Source: Iris pallida
Taxonomy: Eukaryota; Streptophyta; Magnoliopsida; Asparagales; Iridaceae
DNA: 64,000 nt
Direction of reading: 5' to 3'
Assembly (NCBI GenBank): GCA_029216955.1
Contig: JANAVB010004119.1
Span: 1-64,000 of the forward strand
Part shown: piece after piece, positions 33,690 to 46,270 of the stretch
How the letters are laid out: each line of letters starts with the position of its first letter
How positions within the stretch are numbered: position 1 is the first letter of the stretch
The notes under the pieces: model-generated
Databases searched by the model: none
The model's input: the letters and a program-made list of their open reading frames with translations, nothing else
What the model was told of the DNA's origin: nothing
Translations under genes and position numbers: made by a program

Positions 33690-34330
33690 CTTCCCGTAAG
33701 CATCTATGCCAATAACGTCGAAAGAAGTTCTCGAAGCCATCCGAGATCTCCGAGCAAGAGCTAAAGCTAAACATAAACAAGAATCACGGTGGAAGGTGGG
33801 TCTTATTCAACCTTTTCCCATTGAATGGAATAAGGTGGTCTATCCTCCTAAATACAAGCCTCTGTCCATTATTTCCTTCAACGGAAGAGGGTCCCCCCAT
33901 TAATATTTGAATCACTTTGGAACCATGATGGGGCATATACCGAAAGACGACACTCTTCTAGCAAATTTCCTTGTTGGTTCCTTGAAGGGATTCGCCTACG
34001 AATGGTTCTGTAGTCTACCCAACAATTGCGTGTCAACCTTCGACGATCTTCAGTACTTGTTCTTGTCCCGATTTTGTGAACCGGGAATGGACATAACAAT
34101 GTCCGCTCTACTAGACACTATTCAGAAGGACAAGGAATCTTCTCGGAATTACATAGAACGGTTCCGACAAGCTGCACTAAGATTATCGCCAGGCATTCTC
34201 GAGTCAGTCTTGATGGATACTTGTCGAAAAGGCTTGCTACTCATGATAAACTATGGACTGGCTCCTCCAGTCACACATACTGGGCTGCATTCATCATTAA
34301 TGTTGATGACGCTAAGAGAAAAGCCAAGGA
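33690..34330 (+). pseudogene. Tat 2 gag, capsid core
   Basis: Retrotransposon gag core in the plus strand: IQPFPIEWNKVVYPPKYKPL, FNHFGT-like segment after a stop at 33,901, LLANFLVGSLKGFAYEWFCS, FDDLQYLFLSRFCEPGMDIT and SRNYIERFRQAALRLSPGI. The same order of blocks occurs in Tat 1 at 10.1-10.45 kb. A frame change near 34,230 leads into the next part. Confidence 0.85.
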
Positions 34331-35339
34331 GGCTCATTTATTAGGAATGAACTTTCCTAATGAGAAAGACAAAAGATATGTCGGGGCCTCCAACAACAAT
34401 GAACGAGAGTCTAAAGAAAAGCTGGCCATGACCGCAAATCTCAGTCGAGGTACAGCTCCTACTCAGAAGCCCAATAGACCTCCGATACAAAAGAGAAACT
34501 ATTCTTTCAAGGATGAGGACGCATTGCAATTACTCAATGTACTCCTCGAGGGTGAAAAGCTCCAACTTCCCCCTCCTAGGCATCCTGACGAAGTAGATAA
34601 AGTGGATGATCCTAAGTATTGTTACTATTATCGATACGTCAACCATACAACTCGAGATTGCTACATCTTGAAGAACCATATACAAAGATTGGTCGATGCC
34701 AATGTTCTTTCATTAGATTTTGAAGAAAACGTGGTCTCTGCTAATATGGTGACCCTCTAATTCGACAATTTCTCGTCCACAGAGATGCAAGACGGGGTCG
34801 TCCCGATCCCAAAAACAACTATGAAGGTCATTAACCTCCCAGCTACTCAAGTGTCCATGCTAGTACCCGTCAAAGCACCTCGATGAGAGGTCATGTGGGT
34901 GCACCCTGACCTCGCCGACAACCTAACTCGACTTGTCGTACGTCCTATCGCCAAGGTTAAAAGGAAAAAGGTCAAATCATGTAATACGATCTCCGCTATG
35001 CCCAATAAAAAAAAGGGTGGAGGCAACCAGGACTGGTCGAGATTACTCGCTTAACTACGATTAAACCCTTGGAAAAGAAACGTCGTCGGCCTCGATGTCT
35101 GTAGTTCCCAGCTTATCCGAACCTGGCTCGTCCCAACCGCCAGCAACAGATAAGCAAAAATAGAAGGTGGGGCATTTAACAAACCCCTCAGAAAAGAAAT
35201 AGCAGTAGGGCTAGATAGGCCCTATAATTTTGACATCTTGGCACAACTGGCCAATGCTCCAGCCAGACTATCAATATTCGAGCTTCTTCGTCTCTCCAAG
35301 AAGACTCGAGAGGCTCTGAGCGAGGCGCTACAAAACAAT
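34331..35339 (+). pseudogene. Tat 2 gag C-terminus, cut by the copia element
   Basis: Holds NYSFKDEDALQLLNVLLEGE, LQLPPPRHPDE and the Cys/His segment YCYYYRYVNHTTRDCYILKN, matching the Tat 1 segment at about 9,640-9,780. Beyond 34,760 many stops occur. The last recognisable part is LFELLRLS-like DNA and EALSEALQN-like DNA (35,270-35,335), the position in Tat 1 just before the protease, where the copia LTR begins. Confidence 0.8.
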
Positions 35340-36356
35340 TATTGGCCCATTGGTCATGGTCGAATCTGATTTTAATAATTGATCTAATCATGTATCTATA
35401 TAAGGGCTACTTGGACGAACTACTACATCTGCTACTGCTACCGTTCAAGACTTGGAGCCGTGTTTGTCATTGCGTCTGTATTTTCATTTATTCAATGTAT
35501 TATTGAGTCTTGGAAATACAATGTAAATCGAGTCATACTGGCAAATAGGCTACCCAAAAATATTTTTAAAAATACCCATTTGTTTTAAAAACTAGTCCAA
35601 CACCAAAAACCCAATTTCTAACTGCTTGAACATTCGAAAGCCTAAAGACTAAAGCCTAAAACCCAATTTCTAATTTACCCCAAATTCGGCCCGAGTTCGG
35701 ATAGTGAAACATTGCTTTTTAAACTGAGTCTTCCCGCTATTACGGATGCATCGGCTATTTGTCGAGATTCTCTTAAAGAATTCTGCCAAAATTCTATCCA
35801 AATTCTGCCCAAATTCTCCTTTTGGAAACCCTATAAATAGAGAAGAATTTCTATCAATTCAATACACCAATTCACTTTCTCTTCTCTTCTCTTTAAGTTT
35901 ACAACGTTCTTCCAAAGCCTTCTAAAGCTTTCATTTTTAAATCCCAAACCAGTTACAATCCTCTAATCGATTTATCAGTGTGGTATGGTCTAGAAGTTCA
36001 GAGTGATTATAATTAAGAGGCTTGAAAAGAAGTAAGACACTTCACAATTGAAGTTGGTTGAGAGCTTCGGATCAAAGCTCGTGTCTGTGGAAGTTGCAAG
36101 TACTTTGTATGAAAACTTATGGTTTTCCATAGTAGATTTCAACCGAGAGCTAGAGTTCTCTCGACTGGATTAGTTCTCACAAGAGGAAGACCAATATACA
36201 TTACCGTGTTTACGTTTGTTCTCTGCTCTTCACTTTTACATTTTCATATCTGTGATATTTCTGTGATCTTGCTACTAACTTTTTAAATAGTTAATATTCC
36301 GCTGCCTACTCTATTCATCCCCTCTAGAATGTATCGATTTATGTGTCATTCCTATA
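35340..36356 (+). repeat. Copia 5' LTR
   Basis: 1,017 bp, starting TATTGGCCCATTGG (the 3' LTR has TGTTGG, so the terminal TG is mutated here) and ending TTCCTATA. A TATATAAGGGC box lies at about 35,396-35,406. It differs from the 3' LTR by many substitutions and small indels. Confidence 0.9.
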
Positions 36357-36358
36357 AT

Positions 36359-36372
36359 TGGTATCAGCGCGG
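36359..36372 (+). promoter_or_regulatory. Copia primer-binding site, initiator tRNA-Met type
   Basis: TGGTATCAGCGCGG two bases after the LTR; the usual plant form is TGGTATCAGAGC, so two positions are changed or drifted. Confidence 0.8.
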
Positions 36373-36449
36373 GTTATATAGGTAAAGCAAGGTAACCTCG
36401 TTATTATTTTTTTACTATAACTGTTGTTACATAGATCACTATATCACAT

Positions 36450-37800
36450 ATGGCAACGGTAAAATTTACAAGTGAAGGCCAAGCCACAGACCCCCACAGT
36501 TTGATGGTACTAACTACACTTACTAGAAAACACATATGAGTTTCTTCTTGAAATCTCTAGATTTTGACCTGCGGTCTATTGTAGTTGATGGCTATAAAAA
36601 GCCTCACCGTGTTCTTATTAACGGAGAATTAGTTGAAAAAGCACATGACAAGTATACTGACTAAAAAAAGAGGACAGTCTTAACGCACGTGCTATTTAAT
36701 GCTTTATTCCGTGCTTTAGACAGGATTGAATTCAACAGGGTGTCGACATGCACAACATCCAATAAAGTATGGAAACTTCTTGAAGTTACACATGAAGTCA
36801 CGATATAAGTTAAGTAATCTTAGATTAGTAGACTTACTCAAGAGTATGAGGCGTTCAAGATAAAGCCAAACAAATCCGTTACGCAAATGTTCACAAGATT
36901 TTCGGATATTGTAAATCATTTGTCCTTCTTAGGCAAAGAATACCATAATCATGAGAAGATTCGCAAGCTGCTACGAGAACTTACAAAGAACTAGATTCTG
37001 AAGGTTACATCAATTATTGAAGGAAATGACCTCATTACCATATCTCTTGAAACGCTCACGGGAAAGCTACTCACTCACAAGCTGGAACTTTAAGACTTTA
37101 AAGATGTTGCACCAAAGGAGAAATCAATCTCCCTCAAAGCTCAACACAGAAGGAATGTCAAAGAAGATTCTAACGACAATGACTCCGATACTGAGGATCA
37201 AGCTCTCCTAGTAAAAAAGTTCAAGAAGTTTATGAGATTCAACCGAAGAACATAGGAACACAATAGCAACAATGAAGAAGATCCAATCCGCTATGGTTGC
37301 AAGAAGAAAGGACACATCAAGAAGGACTGTCCGACAACATCGTCATCAACTAAGAAGGGCAATAAATATGAAAATAGTTACTTAAAGAAATCTACATCTA
37401 GAAGATATGCCAATACTAGCATATGACATAAAAGTGAAGCCAACGACTCAGAAGATGACCTCTTAAATGACCACAGAAAGCTACTTAGAAAGTATCAAAA
37501 CTCTAAGAAGGTACTCAAAGAGTACAAAGGTGAAATATGAAGACTTACTGACTTACTAGCTCAGGTTAGAAGTAATGTAAATCCTAGTGAGACATGTGAG
37601 CTTTCTTCTGTCAAGTTGTAATTACACGAGACTACACAGTTATCCGAAGAAAAAGACAAGTCCATTTCCAAACTTGAGGAAGACCTACTTAAAGAGAAAA
37701 AGAGCCATTAATATGCACTAGTCAGAAATGATGCACTCACTGCTGACTACAACACACTTTATGACATCTCCAAAAAGTTGGAAATTAAGCTAGGAAAATA
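36450..37800 (+). pseudogene. Copia gag
   Basis: Starts ATG GCA ACG (MATVKFTSEGQ) and has recognisable islands: the LKSLDFDLRS-like region at 36,550, and the zinc knuckle at about 37,288-37,335 reading IRYGCKKKGHIKKDC. The first cysteine of the CCHC motif has become Arg (TGC to CGC). Many stops. The Lys/Glu-rich region after it (37,440-37,800) is the usual coiled-coil linker of SIRE-type gag. Confidence 0.75.
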
Positions 37801-38179
37801 GCCTGAAGTTGTAACTTCCTACCCTAACATGTGTCAATTACCGAAACATCGAAACACAGTCAAACCCAATACTGTCAGACCAAACACAGCCAAACCTTAG
37901 CCCAAGAAGACTAACCGACATGCATTCTACTATAAGTATCCAACTAAAAAACCAAGACCTACCAATCATGTATAGCACACTGCAACTAACACTCATCATG
38001 CTAGATGTCACTATTGTGGCACCATTAGTCATATCTCTCCTCCATGTAGAGTAAGAAAGCTAGTTAATTTGAATATATGTGCATGGATACCAAAGACTAA
38101 CATATCCAGCCCCTACAAGAAATGGGTACCAAAAGTTTTATCTGCAAACTTTTTTGTATGTGGAATACCCTACTCATAC

Positions 38180-38335
38180 TAGAAGCAAGTGGATTCTCGA
38201 CAGCGGTTGCTCACGGCACATGACCAGTGATGCTTCTCTATTTGCAACAACGTCGAAGAAGAAAGAAGGATACGTCTACTTCAGTAATAACTTTAAAGGG
38301 TATATAGTAGGTATCGATAAATATTGGTAAGGCTC
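38180..38335 (+). pseudogene. Copia aspartic protease fragment
   Basis: WILDSGCSRHMTSDASLF holds the copia protease active site DSG (position about 38,196) and the following HMT block; the rest is KKEGYVYFSNN, then a frame break at GIDKYW. Confidence 0.85.
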
Positions 38336-38499
38336 CCTACCATGTGATTAAAGGTATTTCTCTAGTAACCGAGTTAAAACATAACCTACTCAACATAAGC
38401 CATTTAGCTGACCATGGTTATGTATTAACTTTGTCAAATATAAATGTACTATAGTTGCTAGCTCAACTGGTAGTACTATCTTTGAAGGTATTAAGGAAG

Positions 38500-39330
38500 A
38501 CGATATATATGTTTTCTATTTGTTGGAAGATGCTAACAAAGTAGGTAGATGCTTACTAGCCAAGAACGATGAGAGTCAACTATGGCACATGAGACTCGGT
38601 CATGCAAATATGGATACAGTTTCAAAATTATCCAAGAAAAACCTAGTACGAGGCTTACCAGACTTTGTTTTCAAGAAAGATACGGTATGTATTAAATATG
38701 AAAAGAAAAAAGCTACCCGATCCACATTTAAGTCCAAGAATGCTGTAAGTACCACTAGACCTCTATAATTACTGCATATGATTTTATTTATCCTAGTAGG
38801 ATAGCTAGCCTAGGTGGTAAGTTATATGCATTTGTAATAGTAGATGACTTTTCTAGATACATGTAGGTATACTTTCTCGCACGCAAGAATGATGCACTAT
38901 CTGAATTCATCTCATTTTACAAGAAAGTCCAATTTGAGAAAGGATTCATAATCACTCATATTCGAAGTGATCATGGCGACGAATTCGAGAATGCAGAATT
39001 TGAGCAATTCTGTGACACACACGGATATTTACACGAGTTCTCCTGCCCTAGGACTCCATAACAGAATAGAGTTGTGGAACGTAAGAACAAAAGTCTATCT
39101 GAAATGGCTAGAGTAATGTTAAACCAGTTTAGTCTACCCAAATATTTCTGGATAGAACCTGTCAGGGTTCTAATTCGACCTAAATCGAAGGATACTCCCT
39201 ACGATTTTTGGTTTGATAGAACACCCATAGTTTCTTATTTCAAAAGATACTATAGGTAAATTTGACGAAAAGGCCGATGAAGGTATCTTTTTAGGTTATG
39301 CGGCCAAAAGCAAAAGGTACCGAGTTTTTA
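38500..39330 (+). pseudogene. Copia GAG-pre-integrase and integrase
   Basis: LWHMRLGHANMDTVSKLSKK is the zinc-binding GAG-pre-integrase block. The core has its first Asp in IVDDFSRYM, second in IRSDHGDEFEN and Glu in NRVVERKNKSLSEMARVM. Stops include TAG for Trp after SRYM (38,866) and TAA for Gln in TP*QNRVV (39,060). The HHCC cysteines are partly lost (CIKYEKKKA where CxxC is expected). Confidence 0.88.
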
Positions 39331-39559
39331 ACAAAAGAAAAATGATCATCGAAGAATTAATGAACATCACTTTCGACGAATTAAATCAACAGACGATCAA
39401 CGATGATGATGAAGACATCAGTACACCAAGCAAGGCACTTACAGAACCAGAAACCGGAACCAACTACCTTGAGAGTCTGCCAAAAAGGATTGAAGTTTAT
39501 GGCTTGCCATCCCAAGGACTTGGTAATTGGTAAGATCACCAAGGGTGTAAGTACTCATT

Positions 39560-40440
39560 CCTCTACCAGAGATATAGCTTCTTGTGTTGTATTTATTTCA
39601 CAGCTAGAACCTAAGACTATTAATGAAGCATGTAGTAATAATTACTGGTTAGATTCTATACAAGAGGAATTAAATCAATTTGAACGAAATCGAATTTGGG
39701 AACTTGTTTCCAAGCCCATTGATCATCCGGTCATTGTCACCCGCTGGGTATTCCGAAATAAATTAAATAAGAATGGTTTAGTCACTCGTAAGAAGGCTCG
39801 AATCGTAGCTCAAGGATACAACCAAGAGAAAGGTATCGACTACGATGAGACCTATGCCCCAGTTGCGGGATTAGAATCCATTCATATGTTATGTCCATTT
39901 TCATGTTTTCATAACTTTAAACTTTTTCAAATGGATGTAAAGAGCACATTTCTTAATGGTTTTATAAAAAAAGGTTTATGTAGCCCAACCTCCAGTTTTC
40001 CCTGATTTTAAAAATCCTGATTATGTATTCAAGTTGTAGAAAGCCTCATATGATTTGAAACAAGTCCATCGTGCTTGGTACGACCGTCTAAGCTCTTTTC
40101 TACTGGATAATGGTTTTCAAAAGGAAAGGTTGACACTACACTTTGTATAAAGTCTTTTAATGGTAATTTACTTTTAATTCAGATTTATGCTGATGATTAT
40201 TATCTTTGGATCTACTGACGAATCTCTCTATCAAGAATTCTCTAAGTGTATACAGAATGAGTTTGAGATGCGCATAATAGAAGAACTTAAATTCTTTCTT
40301 GGATTGCAAACCAAACAAACCAACAATGAGACGTTCATCAATCAAGCTAAGTACACAAAAGATTTGCTAAAGAAGTTCGATCTAGAATCCGTCAAACCTC
40401 TTAGCACTCCAATGGAAACGTCAACCAAGTCGATATAGAT
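39560..40440 (+). pseudogene. Copia reverse transcriptase
   Basis: Blocks in order: WLDSIQEELNQFERNRIWEL, TRWVFRNKLNKNGLVTRKKA, RIVAQGYNQEKGIDYDETYA, LFQMDVKSTFLNGF (first catalytic Asp), the QAPPGF-like region after a frame change near 39,970, and the active-site box at about 40,190, which reads YADD in one frame while IIFGSTDESLYQEF follows in another, so one base was gained or lost there. The final part ends LSTPMETSTK. Confidence 0.9.
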
Positions 40441-40479
40441 GAACAAGGCAAACCAGTCGACATAAGTAAGTATCGAGGT

Positions 40480-41136
40480 ATGATTAGTAGTTTACTTTAT
40501 TTAACTACTAGTGGCCCTGATATAATGTTTAGTGTTTTCTTGTGTGCAAGATCTCAAACTAACCCTAAGGAATCACACCAGCATGCAGTTAAGCGTATCT
40601 TTCGATACCTTAAAGGCACTTCTTCTGTTGGCTTATGGTATCCCAAAACCACGTCCTTTGACCTAATCGGTTATTTGGATGCTAATTTTGCTGCATGCAA
40701 AGTGGATAGAAAAAGTACTAGCAGCACGTGTCATTTTCTAGGTAAGGCACTAGTCTCTTGGTTTAGAAAAAAGCAAATTATGTCGCATTATCGACTACTA
40801 AGGCTGAGTATATCACTGCAGGATGTTGTTGTGCACAAAATTTGTGGATTAAGCAAACCTTAGAAGACTTTAATTTACACTACACACATACCCATTTTCT
40901 ATGACAACACTAGCACTGTCAACTTGACTAAGAATCCTGTATGTCACTCTCGTACTAAGTATACTGAGATTCGACATTATTTTCTTAGAGATCATCAAAC
41001 AAATGGAGACATAAATCTAGAATTCATAGATATAGATAATCAATTGGCTGACATCTTTTCAAAACCTTTAGTGGAAGATCGATTCAATTATTTACGTCAA
41101 GAATTAGGAATTTTAGATGTCAATAATACTAATTAA
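40480..41136 (+). pseudogene. Copia RNase H
   Basis: MISSLLYLTTSGPDIMFSV, HQHAVKRIFRYLKGTSSVGL, GYLDANFAACKVDRKSTSST, LGKALVSWFRKKQ, then after a frame change CHSRTKYTEIRHYFLRDH and QLADIFSKPLVEDRFNYLRQ. This is the standard series of copia RNase H blocks; catalytic Asp in YLDANFA is kept. Stops and frame changes near 40,780-40,930. Confidence 0.9.
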
Positions 41137-41737
41137 TTTTATCTTATGAATTATTTTTCAATATGCAAAAATATTTTTGAGACAAGCCTTCAAAGGGTCT
41201 GTTTATCACCATGGCTACGGCTAAAGAGAAGCGGTACTTAAGCGTTCCCCTGTTAACCTCCGTTAGCTGGGACAATACCCCTACATCTAATCTAAGACAG
41301 TCGCTGTGTAACAAAATTTAATTCGTAAAATAAATTTAATTGTATTAATTTAAATTTAAAATTACTAAACATGGAATTAAATAATTGAAAAGGAATGAGG
41401 AATATAAAAGTGACATTTTTTTTGCAAAAATACCTCAAAATAGCCCCAGGCGAATTCGGCCTGAGTTCGGCTGACGTCAGGTGTTTTAAAACAGAACTGA
41501 AGTGGCTTCTTTCTATTCATCTTCCTCCTCCTCCAAACATAATAGCCGCACGAAAGAGCTCTGAAACCCTAAATCTTCCACCTTTGATTTCTTTCAATTC
41601 TTTTGGATTTTTTTTCAAAATTTAGGATTCGAGTGGAGAATCGCCTCCTCTTCCATATACTTGATTTTGAGAAGGTATAATCTCTTCAATCTCTTCGTCT
41701 ATCTATTTCGTTTTTCATGAAAATTTTATTAGAAATC

Positions 41738-43033
41738 ATGACTAGGATCCATAATCCCTTCAAAAGAAACAATACGGCTAGTGAAGAAGCACTATCTTCG
41801 GATCCTATCCAAGGATCTCTCTTTTCGCTCGTCCAAAACGGACGATGGGGCGTTCAATGAGTTTTTTCGAAACTCTTGAACAATTGTTGTTATAGTATGC
41901 AGAATTTTTAATTCGTAACATATGCCCCGACGCACTGATAAAGTGGACGATTTTTCCATCTCACAAAACCTACTTTGAAACTTTAGGATTGCACAACCTT
42001 GTTACACACTCTTTTTCCACTGTCACAAATGCAATTCGACTATTTTACTACAACTTTGCTTTAGCCGATAATACTTATTCTGTTAAGAGGTGTGTCGCAG
42101 GCATAGATATTCAATTCAATGATGACGAATTAGCGAATGTCCTACAAATTCTTAATGTAGGTGAGCCTCTTGTCGATATCGTTGACTTTGAATTTCCAAA
42201 CGATACAACTTTAAACCATTTTAAGACTCAACTTTGTGCCCCTGAACCCGTCTGTCCCGGCAAGTTCAAAGCCATACACTTGAACTTGTTCTTTTATGAG
42301 TTGCATCGTATTGTTTATTCTACTATTTTACCAAAATCTAATTCAAAAGGCGATGTAACTAGTCTTGTAATGTCAGCTCTATATCACATTCGTCATAAGG
42401 TTCCTTTTTCCATCCCTAAGGCGATTATCTAGATGATGGCTAGGTATCGTGAAAGGAACATGAATCTCTTCTACGCGATGATCCTTCCTACCATCTTCCA
42501 GCATTTTGAGATCGACTTATCTTCTTGTGCTCGTGACTCCGAGCCCAAGTATCTTTAGCTATCTTATCGCACTACATCTGTCCCTTCTACTCCTCCTACT
42601 GCACCACCTCCTCCACCTCAGACTTATCCTATGACATTTGGGGGTCTTTAGATGATATATGGTGTGCTCAGCTAGATGAGCATAAATCTTTGTGAGCATT
42701 TGTTACTGATACATTGAGGGAACGTGAGTTCTGTGATGCCAGTCGATTTCAGGCTCTTGTGAACTCTTTTACGAATCTGTTTTGCCTAAACTGGTCAGCA
42801 TGCCAGTTCTCTTCTATGAGATCCTACTATTTTTGGCTAGCGCTATGTGGGTGAGGCGGTTCATCATTTTTTTGAGCCCGGTAACACATATGATTGGTAC
42901 CGTGGCTCTAGTGCTACTCCACACCCATCTCATGGAGCTGGCACTTTTGAAGCTGGTTCTTCTGGACATGGTGTTGCTGCTGATCGTACTGACGATGTCG
43001 AGCTTGATCTAGATGTTACTGCACTTATCTAGA
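41738..43033 (+). pseudogene. Extra (env-like position) ORF of the copia element
   Basis: Between pol and the 3' LTR. A frame starts ATG ACT AGG at 41,738 (MTRIHNPFKRNNTASEEA); a better preserved stretch at 41,989-42,432 reads HNLVTHSFSTVTNAIRLFYY, VKRCVAGIDIQFNDDELANV and FKAIHLNLFFYELHRIVYST. Later parts (42,500-43,030) are Pro/Thr-rich and then His/Gly-rich. The place and style match the extra 3' ORF of SIRE-type elements. I see no signal peptide or clear membrane anchor, so I do not call it an envelope. Confidence 0.6.
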
Positions 43034-43505
43034 TGTTATCTTATTTAGACTCTGTCTATGACTATGTATTCTTGGAAATGTTCCTACATTCCAAGATGGT
43101 ATTAGTTTTTCTTTTATGACTGTTTGCTATGCTGGGTTGATGTGTGTCAAACTCTTATTATTATTATACAATTTCATTTGTGTATTTTTTTGTCTCTTTT
43201 TGGTATGTAATTATCCTAGCATTAATTTTTAGCTACTGCTTCATTCTTATAAACTGCCTGTGAAATTTGTTTATTTTTTATATATTATCTCTGCATTTCT
43301 TCAACGTTTGTTACTTATGCATGAATTGTGGGAGAGCTTCTTTCTTTGTAATTATTTTGCTAAGTGACAACAGGAGAGAAAAGGATCTAACATCTTTTTC
43401 AGGCTAACTTTTATTAAGAGGAGACAGTATCAAATGAACAAGAACATTTTGATTTTTTTCAAATCAAGATCAAGATGTTATATCGGTCACGGTTTGTCAA
43501 TTATC

Positions 43506-43519
43506 AAAATATGGGGGAT
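43506..43519 (+). promoter_or_regulatory. Copia polypurine tract
   Basis: AAAATATGGGGGAT directly before the TGTTGG start of the 3' LTR, the usual plus-strand primer of copia elements. Confidence 0.8.
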
Positions 43520-44558
43520 TGTTGGCCCATTGGTCATGGTCGAACCTGATTTTAATAATTGATCCAACCCTGTCTCGATATAAGGGCTACTTGGACGAAC
43601 TGCTACAACTGCTACTGCTACTGTTCAAGACTTGGAGCCGTGTTTGTTATTGTGTCTATATTTACATTTATTCAATGTATTATTGAGTCTAGGAAGTACA
43701 ATATAAATCGACATACTGGCAAATAGGCTACCCAAAAATATTTTCAAAAAATCTATTTGTTTTGAAAACTAGCCCAACACCAAAAACCCAATTCCTAACT
43801 GCTTAAACATTCGAAAGCCCAAAGCCTGAGTTTTAAAACCTAAAATCACCCATTCTGTTTCAACAGAACTCTGGGCGAATTCACTCCAAATTTGGTCCGA
43901 GTTCGATTGGTGGAACTTTGCTTTTTAAACACAGTCTTCCCGCAGGTTACGGATGCAACGGCTATTTGCCGAGATTCTCTCAAAGAATTCTGTCCGAATT
44001 CTGTCTGAATTCTCCTTTTAAAAATTTATAAATAGAGAAGAATTTCTACCATTTCAACACACCAGTTTACTTTCTCGTCTCTTCTCTTCTCTTCTCTCCA
44101 AGCTTACTACGTTCTTCCAAAGCCTTCTAAATCTTTCATTTTCAAATCCCAAGCTAGTTACAATCCTTAGTCGATTTACTAGTGCGGTACGGTCTAGAAG
44201 TTTAGAGTGATTGCAATCAAGAGGCTTGACAAGAAGTAAGACACTTCACAATTGAAGTTGGTCAAGTGCTTCGGATCAAAGCTCGCGTCTGTAGAAGTTG
44301 CAAGGACTTCGTATAAAAACCTTGCGGTTTTCTATAGTGGATTTCAACCGGGAGCTAGAGTTCTCTCAACTGGATTAGTCCTCACAAAAGGAAGACCACG
44401 TGTTTGTGTTTGTATTTGCTCTTTGCTCTTCACTTTTACATTTTCATATTTGTGATGTATTTTTGTGATCTTGTTACTAACTTTTTAAATAGATAATATT
44501 CTGCTTCCTACTCTATTCACCCCCTCTAGAGTATATTGCTTTACATTTCGTTCCTACA
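43520..44558 (+). repeat. Copia 3' LTR
   Basis: 1,039 bp, TGTTGGCCCATTGG to TTCCTACA. Longer than the 5' LTR through small insertions, for example an extra CTTCTCTTCT-type repeat near 44,085. Confidence 0.9.
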
Positions 44559-45238
44559 ACCGAGTCCTATTTAGGACAAACACAATAGCCGGAAGAAGAC
44601 CCCGTTGTGTGTCCCCAGTGTCACAATATGATGGAAGCCATGTAGAGCATCATATTTTTACAGCAGGATATGCTGCTGAAGAACAATACGTATGCTGATC
44701 CCTATACTATATAGGATATGTTGGTGCTATCAAGGTTGTTCACATGCATATCGACCCTAGACCGCCCGTGTGCGTCATCCCCCATCGCCAATTGCATACT
44801 CGGAGCATTCTGATGCATTAGCTGACCACAACCCAAATCATGATTAGTAGTTTCAATAACGACAAAAGCTGCCGGGGGAAAAATCCGGCTGAAGATCTAA
44901 ATTGGCGATCTAATTAAAGACGGAAGCAACCTGCAACATCATTGATGCAGACGTTTGCTATAACATCTTACTGGGGAGACCATAGATACACGAGCACATG
45001 ATTATTCCATCCGCCCTACACCAGTGCTTCAAGTATGCTAATAGCGACGGTGTAGTAAAAACTGAATTTCGCAGACATCGATCCCCTCAAAGGGGTTGAA
45101 GTTTACTACACGAAATCTTGTTTATTCTGGAGAAACCATGAAAAAGACTCAGGTGAAGATGCTGATGATGAGGCAGAAATTCGGACCTCCTCCGATGGAC
45201 CTATCAAAGAAAGATTAAAAAAATACCCTACATCACTA
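44559..45238 (+). pseudogene. Tat 2 protease (degraded)
   Basis: Resumes Tat 2 after the copia element. The active-site region reads HIDPRPPVCVI at about 44,745-44,780 where Tat 1 has HIDPGSSISII: the Asp is kept but the Gly of the DxG-like turn is Arg. Further on, CNIID-ADVCYNILLG-like DNA at 44,930-44,980 and HQCFKYAN match the second block of Tat 1. Several stops. Confidence 0.75.
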
Positions 45239-46270
45239 ATGGCCAAGCCACCAGTGAAGGCTCTAACTCCGTTAGTAGTCTGGCTGAACGGAAGGCCGCT
45301 AGTGAGGGAAAGTTCCTCCACTAAGTCCCTCATAGTGAAGCTGCACAGTCTGCCTCTTTCTTCTTCAGTTTTGCCAGCCGTAGATGCTGAGGGTAGTAAT
45401 CTAAAGGACATTTTTGGACCACATTTTCCTGTGCCCGACAATGTAATCCTAGAAGACGTCTTGTCTTACTTTAACAATAAAGGAATGCCTTTGAATTATT
45501 TTGAGTTTTCCTTCGCTACATATTCTGTTGAACAAAATCTAAGGTTGTCACTACAGACACAAATTGCGTCCGCTTGCTCGGTAGGCCAAGTTCTTCTGAT
45601 ACGTGGCACATATTTCATAGTACAATCCAGAAAAAGAGGAGATAAGCCCATTATCTTCGGTCGAGTGGAAGGCTCTCGGAGCCATATCCCTTGTGAGTCA
45701 GAACATGAAATTGGTATGGTGCAGACTCACCACTACACTCTTCAAGCCTGACGTATCATCCAGAAGATGGGGTATGATTTGGGTAGGAATATGGGCCTTA
45801 ACTACGGTAAGGGTCGACACTTGCCAGTCAAGATTAATGTCCCTAAGGGAGAATCTGACCAATATTACCACAAGACCCGCTATGGACTAGGGTATGTTTC
45901 GTTTAAGATTCCTAAACTTCCACAATACAAGGAAGAAATGTACCTATACTCTTTGAAATCTTCTTGTGACTCCGACATTAGCATCGGAGAAGCATTCCAG
46001 AAAATGTTATCAGTGAATATGACGTCCATAGACCAGATCGATAAAGATGACCAATTCTTCGAGCCCTTCGAAGTCGAACCTTGGGCTCAACAACTTGATT
46101 CTCTATGGGAAAAATGCTTCGAACGACGCGAACATCCTACCGAAGACGAGGTCGTACAAGTCAATCTGGGAAATAACTCTTCTCCCAAGCCGATCTTTAT
46201 TAGCAAAAGCTTAAGAGGGAAAGACAGTGAATCTCTCATCGAACTTGTAAGAGAATACATAGATGTATTC
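45239..46270 (+). pseudogene. Tat 2 protease-RT linker
   Basis: Three overlapping frames (45,239-45,751; 45,767-46,363 and a short bridge) cover the linker seen intact in Tat 1: ILEDVLSYFNNKGMPLNYFE, TRYGLGYVSFKIP, DSDISIGEAFQKMLSVNMTS, VEPWAQQLDSLWEKCFERRE and the SSPKPIFISKSL block. One frame change lies near 45,690-45,770. Confidence 0.8.

Larger units (their letters stand above)
35340..44558 (+). mobile_element. Ty1/copia retrotransposon, SIRE/Maximus type, decayed
   Basis: 9.2 kb inserted at the gag-protease junction of Tat 2. LTRs of about 1.0 kb flank gag, protease, integrase, RT and RNase H in copia order (integrase before RT), followed by an extra reading frame before the 3' LTR. 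IIFGST after the RT active site, the LTR size and the extra 3' frame suggest the SIRE/Maximus lineage. All genes carry stops and indels. No convincing target-site duplication remains: left flank ACAAT, right flank ACCGA. Confidence 0.88.

Noticed and set aside
35335..35339. ACAAT as a target-site duplication of the copia element
   Set aside because: The right flank is ACCGA; two of five bases match, no better than chance.
41738..43033. Calling the copia extra frame an envelope gene
   Set aside because: No signal peptide, membrane segment or cleavage site is visible; only position supports it.
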